From Bacteriovoracaceae bacterium (GTDB taxonomy: Bacteria > Bdellovibrionota > Bacteriovoracia > Bacteriovoracales > Bacteriovoracaceae): DNA of 64,000 nt. The notes under the pieces were generated by a model. The model did not search any database. It was not told where the DNA came from and worked only from the letters and a program-made list of their open reading frames with translations. The stretch spans positions 310,001 through 374,000 of the forward strand of contig CANFVK010000001.1 of NCBI GenBank assembly GCA_947450475.1, in the 5' to 3' direction. Of this stretch, positions 61,462 to 64,000 are shown one piece after another; the first letter of the stretch is position 1, and each line of letters begins with the position of its first letter. The position numbers and the translations under genes are program-made.

Positions 61462-63075
61462 ATGAGACTAATACTTATATTGATATTTCAACTATCTTCA
61501 CTTGAATCTTTTTCCAAAGATAAAGATTGTATTGAGCATGTAAAGATTCATCCTGAGTTGGCGCAGTTGGAAAATATTTCCAATCATCTTCAGTGGAATG
61601 CTGCGAATGATGCAGAAATTAAAGCTTCTTTTTGTTCGAGAAAAAACATTATTTCTGAAGATGAAATGAATTGCTGGTTAAAAAAAAATCAGTCAGCTTC
61701 CAATGTTTCAAAAGTGATAAATGGAATTAAATTTGAAAATGAATCCATTGAAAATTTAAAAAGTTTTGAATATCTCACCAATGCAGTAAGCTTTTTGGGA
61801 CAGCCTGATCTAGAAAGACAAAAAATATTCAATTCAAAATGCAAAAAAGTGGATTGTGCGGTTAAAGAAATTTTTGGAAACATTGAAGGGATACAACTGC
61901 TCTTCATGCATCGAAAATATGGAATGAATGGTTCACACTTGGCCAGAGAATTTGCTTCAAATTGGAGAAAAGATGAATTAGATGTAATCCTCTTAAGTTT
62001 AACCGATTATCCAGATGGAGTTCTTCCTTTCGAAGAAAACAGAAGACTTGTTCATTTTCTAAGAGGCCGGGAGCGTTCAGAGGGAACAGTCGCAAATGCA
62101 TTAATTGAAATATTTGATTTATGGAACAAACAAACCCCCGAGCAAAAGCGCTATACTCTTACCCATGAGTTAGGTCATGCCCTGGCCAGTGTTACTCATT
62201 TAGATGATAGTAAAAAATGGATGGATCTTTCAGGTTGGGATGAAACCACCAAAATTGTTGATGGTAAAAAAGAGAAGACAAGTAATCTTTCTAAACCAGA
62301 AGCCATGATTTCTAAATATGGAGAGACAAATCAAGCTGAAGATTTTGCTGAATCTGTTGCGGCTTACCGTTATAATCCTAAAAAATTAAAAGAAGCTAGC
62401 CCTGAAAAATATAATTTAATTAAAGAACTTATTTTTGATAATGTTGAATACACTTCTGAAGAAGTTTGTAAAAATCCAAAGCGCACAAGTGTTTCGGTGC
62501 AAGAGAAAGTATCCAAAGCAATTAATGAATGGGAGCCTAGTCCTCAAGACTTAAGTATTGCAGCCAGCAAGTGCTCTGAAGCTGTCATTGTTAAATTAAG
62601 TTCTAATGATACTGTCAATCTAAGCGATAGTGAATTTCAGTCATGTTATGAGAATGCTTTAAATGATCAAGCAAAAATTGTTGGGCTAATATTAGTTGAA
62701 ACATTACCCAATAAAGAATTTTTGGCACCAATGATAAAAAATATTAAACTGCCTTCACTTCAACCGGATAAATTAAAAGCGATGGTCAATGATGTTCAAT
62801 CGATACATCGAGCAAACTTAAGGACAGTGTTGATTAAAGGTTTTCAAAAAGATTTCTTCTTTTCAAGAAATTCGCCCAAAGAAAAGTTAGCTTTTATTTA
62901 TCAAGATTTTGACAAGAAATTAGGGTTTGATGCCTTTTCAAAAAGAGAAGAATTTAAGAATATGGCATATAGAGCTTCTCAGCAAATCGACAAAAATTCT
63001 TCGATCCGACGCCTACTTAATCTCGACTTCTCTGAATCTGAAATTATTGATCAAGTAAACAATATGATTAAGTAG
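61462..63075 (+). CDS. Large exported HELGH metallopeptidase-like protein
   Basis: This 537-residue protein has signal peptide MRLILILIFQLSSLESFS. Residues about 235-239 form HELGH (TLTHELGHALASV), and NQAEDFAESVAAYRY supplies the likely third ligand, so it is gluzincin-like. The N-terminal 200 residues and the C-terminal 200 residues are helical and unassigned. It may be a secreted protease of the predatory secretome. Confidence 0.72.
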   Translation: MRLILILIFQLSSLESFSKDKDCIEHVKIHPELAQLENISNHLQWNAANDAEIKASFCSRKNIISEDEMNCWLKKNQSASNVSKVINGIKFENESIENLKSFEYLTNAVSFLGQPDLERQKIFNSKCKKVDCAVKEIFGNIEGIQLLFMHRKYGMNGSHLAREFASNWRKDELDVILLSLTDYPDGVLPFEENRRLVHFLRGRERSEGTVANALIEIFDLWNKQTPEQKRYTLTHELGHALASVTHLDDSKKWMDLSGWDETTKIVDGKKEKTSNLSKPEAMISKYGETNQAEDFAESVAAYRYNPKKLKEASPEKYNLIKELIFDNVEYTSEEVCKNPKRTSVSVQEKVSKAINEWEPSPQDLSIAASKCSEAVIVKLSSNDTVNLSDSEFQSCYENALNDQAKIVGLILVETLPNKEFLAPMIKNIKLPSLQPDKLKAMVNDVQSIHRANLRTVLIKGFQKDFFFSRNSPKEKLAFIYQDFDKKLGFDAFSKREEFKNMAYRASQQIDKNSSIRRLLNLDFSESEIIDQVNNMIK

Positions 63076-63116
63076 TAGAATTTATAAAATTAATCGACAT
63101 CTTGTTCACCATTAAA

Positions 63117-63140
63117 AAGAGACCCAGTAAGGGTCCCTTT
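63117..63140 (+). terminator. Terminator after the HELGH protein gene
   Basis: AGAGACCC and GGGTCCCT pair imperfectly around AGTAA, followed by TTTC. It lies 40 bases after the stop of the large HELGH gene. Confidence 0.55.
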
Positions 63141-63188
63141 CATTACTTAGCTAGAAATTAATTTTTTAATTTAGCGGCACATAAAGCA

Positions 63189-64000
63189 TTAAGGATTATC
63201 GGTATCAAGATTTACTGAATTGAAAAGAAAACCGCTGTAAGCTGCGAGCCATGCCGCTGGAGAGAGTTGAGGCATAGAAGTTGAATAAAGTGCAAATTGA
63301 GTACTTCCTGTAAAGGCATTGATCCCAGTATTTGATACAGTACAAGTACTACCATCTGCATCTATACCGGCAGCATTCATGCATCGAGAATTTGTTGTTT
63401 CTATCCACTTGGTCACATCTTGCAAATCAGTTTTACTTGTACTTGAAGTGTTATTTATAAATAATCGGGCTTTTATGCCATCACTAAGCGATCCGGAAGC
63501 GGTGATGAGTTGGCCATAACCATTGGTTGGTGTAGTTGGATTATCTGCTTGAAGATCAGCAAAGCCGTATGAAATTGAATTTAATCCGGTAGGCTCTCCG
63601 CTGGACATTACAAGATTGGCAAAGAGGCGAGTGTGGCGATTCCAGCCTTCAGATCCGGAGCAAACTCCGGAGCAAGTATGGATGCGCTCATCTCGTTTTT
63701 CAAATTGAAGATGACCTGTCGTTTTGTTTAACTTTCCGGCCATGACTCCAGTATTTCCAGAAAGTGTCCATGCTTCATGAGCAATAAATTCAATCGACGT
63801 TGCGGATAAGTTCGCTGCGACTTTAAAAGTTAGAGTGTCTCCACTTTCACTGAAGGTAAAAATCACACCTTTATCAAAGTGAGTATTAAAACTTGCTGGA
63901 GCAGAGCCAATTGCTGAAATTGTTCCTGAGGATGGACCGCTTGGTCCGCCTGGTCCGTGATGAGGCCAGCATTCAGTATCTGTGAAATTTATAGTAATAG
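63189..64000 (-). CDS. Surface-type protein with short collagen-like stretch (5' end outside window)
   Basis: The track starts at GTG 63866, but the frame is open to the window edge and reads CWPHHGPGGPSGPSSG just upstream, so the gene continues beyond 64000. The visible part (about 270 residues) is Ser/Thr/Asn-rich and beta-predicted (LTFKVAANLSATSIEFI), with Cys pairs (CSGVCSG). No N-terminal signal is visible here because the 5' end is missing. Probably secreted or surface-attached; family unknown. Confidence 0.6.
   Translation of the reverse strand, partial: ITINFTDTECWPHHGPGGPSGPSSGTISAIGSAPASFNTHFDKGVIFTFSESGDTLTFKVAANLSATSIEFIAHEAWTLSGNTGVMAGKLNKTTGHLQFEKRDERIHTCSGVCSGSEGWNRHTRLFANLVMSSGEPTGLNSISYGFADLQADNPTTPTNGYGQLITASGSLSDGIKARLFINNTSSTSKTDLQDVTKWIETTNSRCMNAAGIDADGSTCTVSNTGINAFTGSTQFALYSTSMPQLSPAAWLAAYSGFLFNSVNLDTDNP

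Noticed and set aside
1-64000. CRISPR arrays, rRNA operons and standard tRNA genes
   Set aside because: No regularly spaced repeats, rRNA signatures or cloverleaf tRNAs other than the tRNA-like part of tmRNA were seen.

Overview
The window is AT-rich DNA from a Gram-negative bacterium. It encodes outer-membrane beta-barrels, Pal and CpoB/YbgF-like envelope lipoproteins, many Sec signal peptides and lipoboxes, and several secreted metallo- or cysteine-peptidase-like proteins. Together with a GldA/F/G-like ABC exporter, a tmRNA tag ending NDYAYAMAA and a characteristic tyrosine-recombinase C-terminus, this suggests a Bdellovibrionota member (Bacteriovorax-like predatory relatives). That placement is an inference from gene content, not a measured phylogeny.

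Core region, 1-23.5 kb: a truncated porin-like gene; a HAD phosphatase; an NrnA-type DHH phosphoesterase; a five-gene ABC export operon (3.5-8.7 kb); a nucleotide-salvage and sugar-kinase run (tdk, hpt, GHMP kinase, 8.85-12.0 kb); smpB; a FadL-like barrel; rsmA and tsaD; a metallophosphoesterase fused to a tetraheme cytochrome; an envelope cluster (CpoB-like, DUF4398-like, Pal); and a divergent 924-residue HEYIH peptidase with a probable C-terminal barrel. It ends with ssrA (tmRNA).

Accessory region, about 23.47-37.68 kb, inserted at the 3' end of ssrA. The tmRNA end CACCTCCACCA recurs near 27.88 and 36.79 kb, with a degenerate form near 37.64 kb. A 94-bp imperfect direct repeat precedes two of these sites. 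This suggests tandem elements stacked at one attachment site. Element 1 carries a 5'-truncated integrase, a zinc/ribbon-helix-helix-like protein and a three-gene AbiE cassette whose third gene is split at an in-frame A_AAA_AAA heptamer. Element 2 carries a tyrosine recombinase, an Xre/MbcA-RES toxin-antitoxin pair and arsenic resistance genes (arsA, acr3, arsC, arsI, a MerR-family regulator). A second arsC there is interrupted by an IS407-group IS3 element with a 4-bp target duplication. Element 3 is a short piece carrying an ORF6N protein.

Downstream region, 38-64 kb: an RRM RNA-binding protein; a stress/light-type group (DUF2237, CPXCG, MBL hydrolase, DUF3253, cryptochrome-DASH-like photolyase, a photolyase pseudogene, ferredoxin-MBL protein, DUF1304); an SF2 helicase; assorted secreted and membrane proteins; a parvulin; a ParB-like protein; SOUL; Hsp20; a decayed efflux-adaptor pseudogene; a DMT permease; a C25-type peptidase; a Tat-exported carotenoid oxygenase; an NAD(P)-binding DUF2867-type protein; a large HELGH peptidase; and a truncated surface protein with a short collagen-like stretch at the right edge.

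No CRISPR array, rRNA or canonical tRNA gene was seen. All functional names rest on motif recognition by eye; no database search was run.
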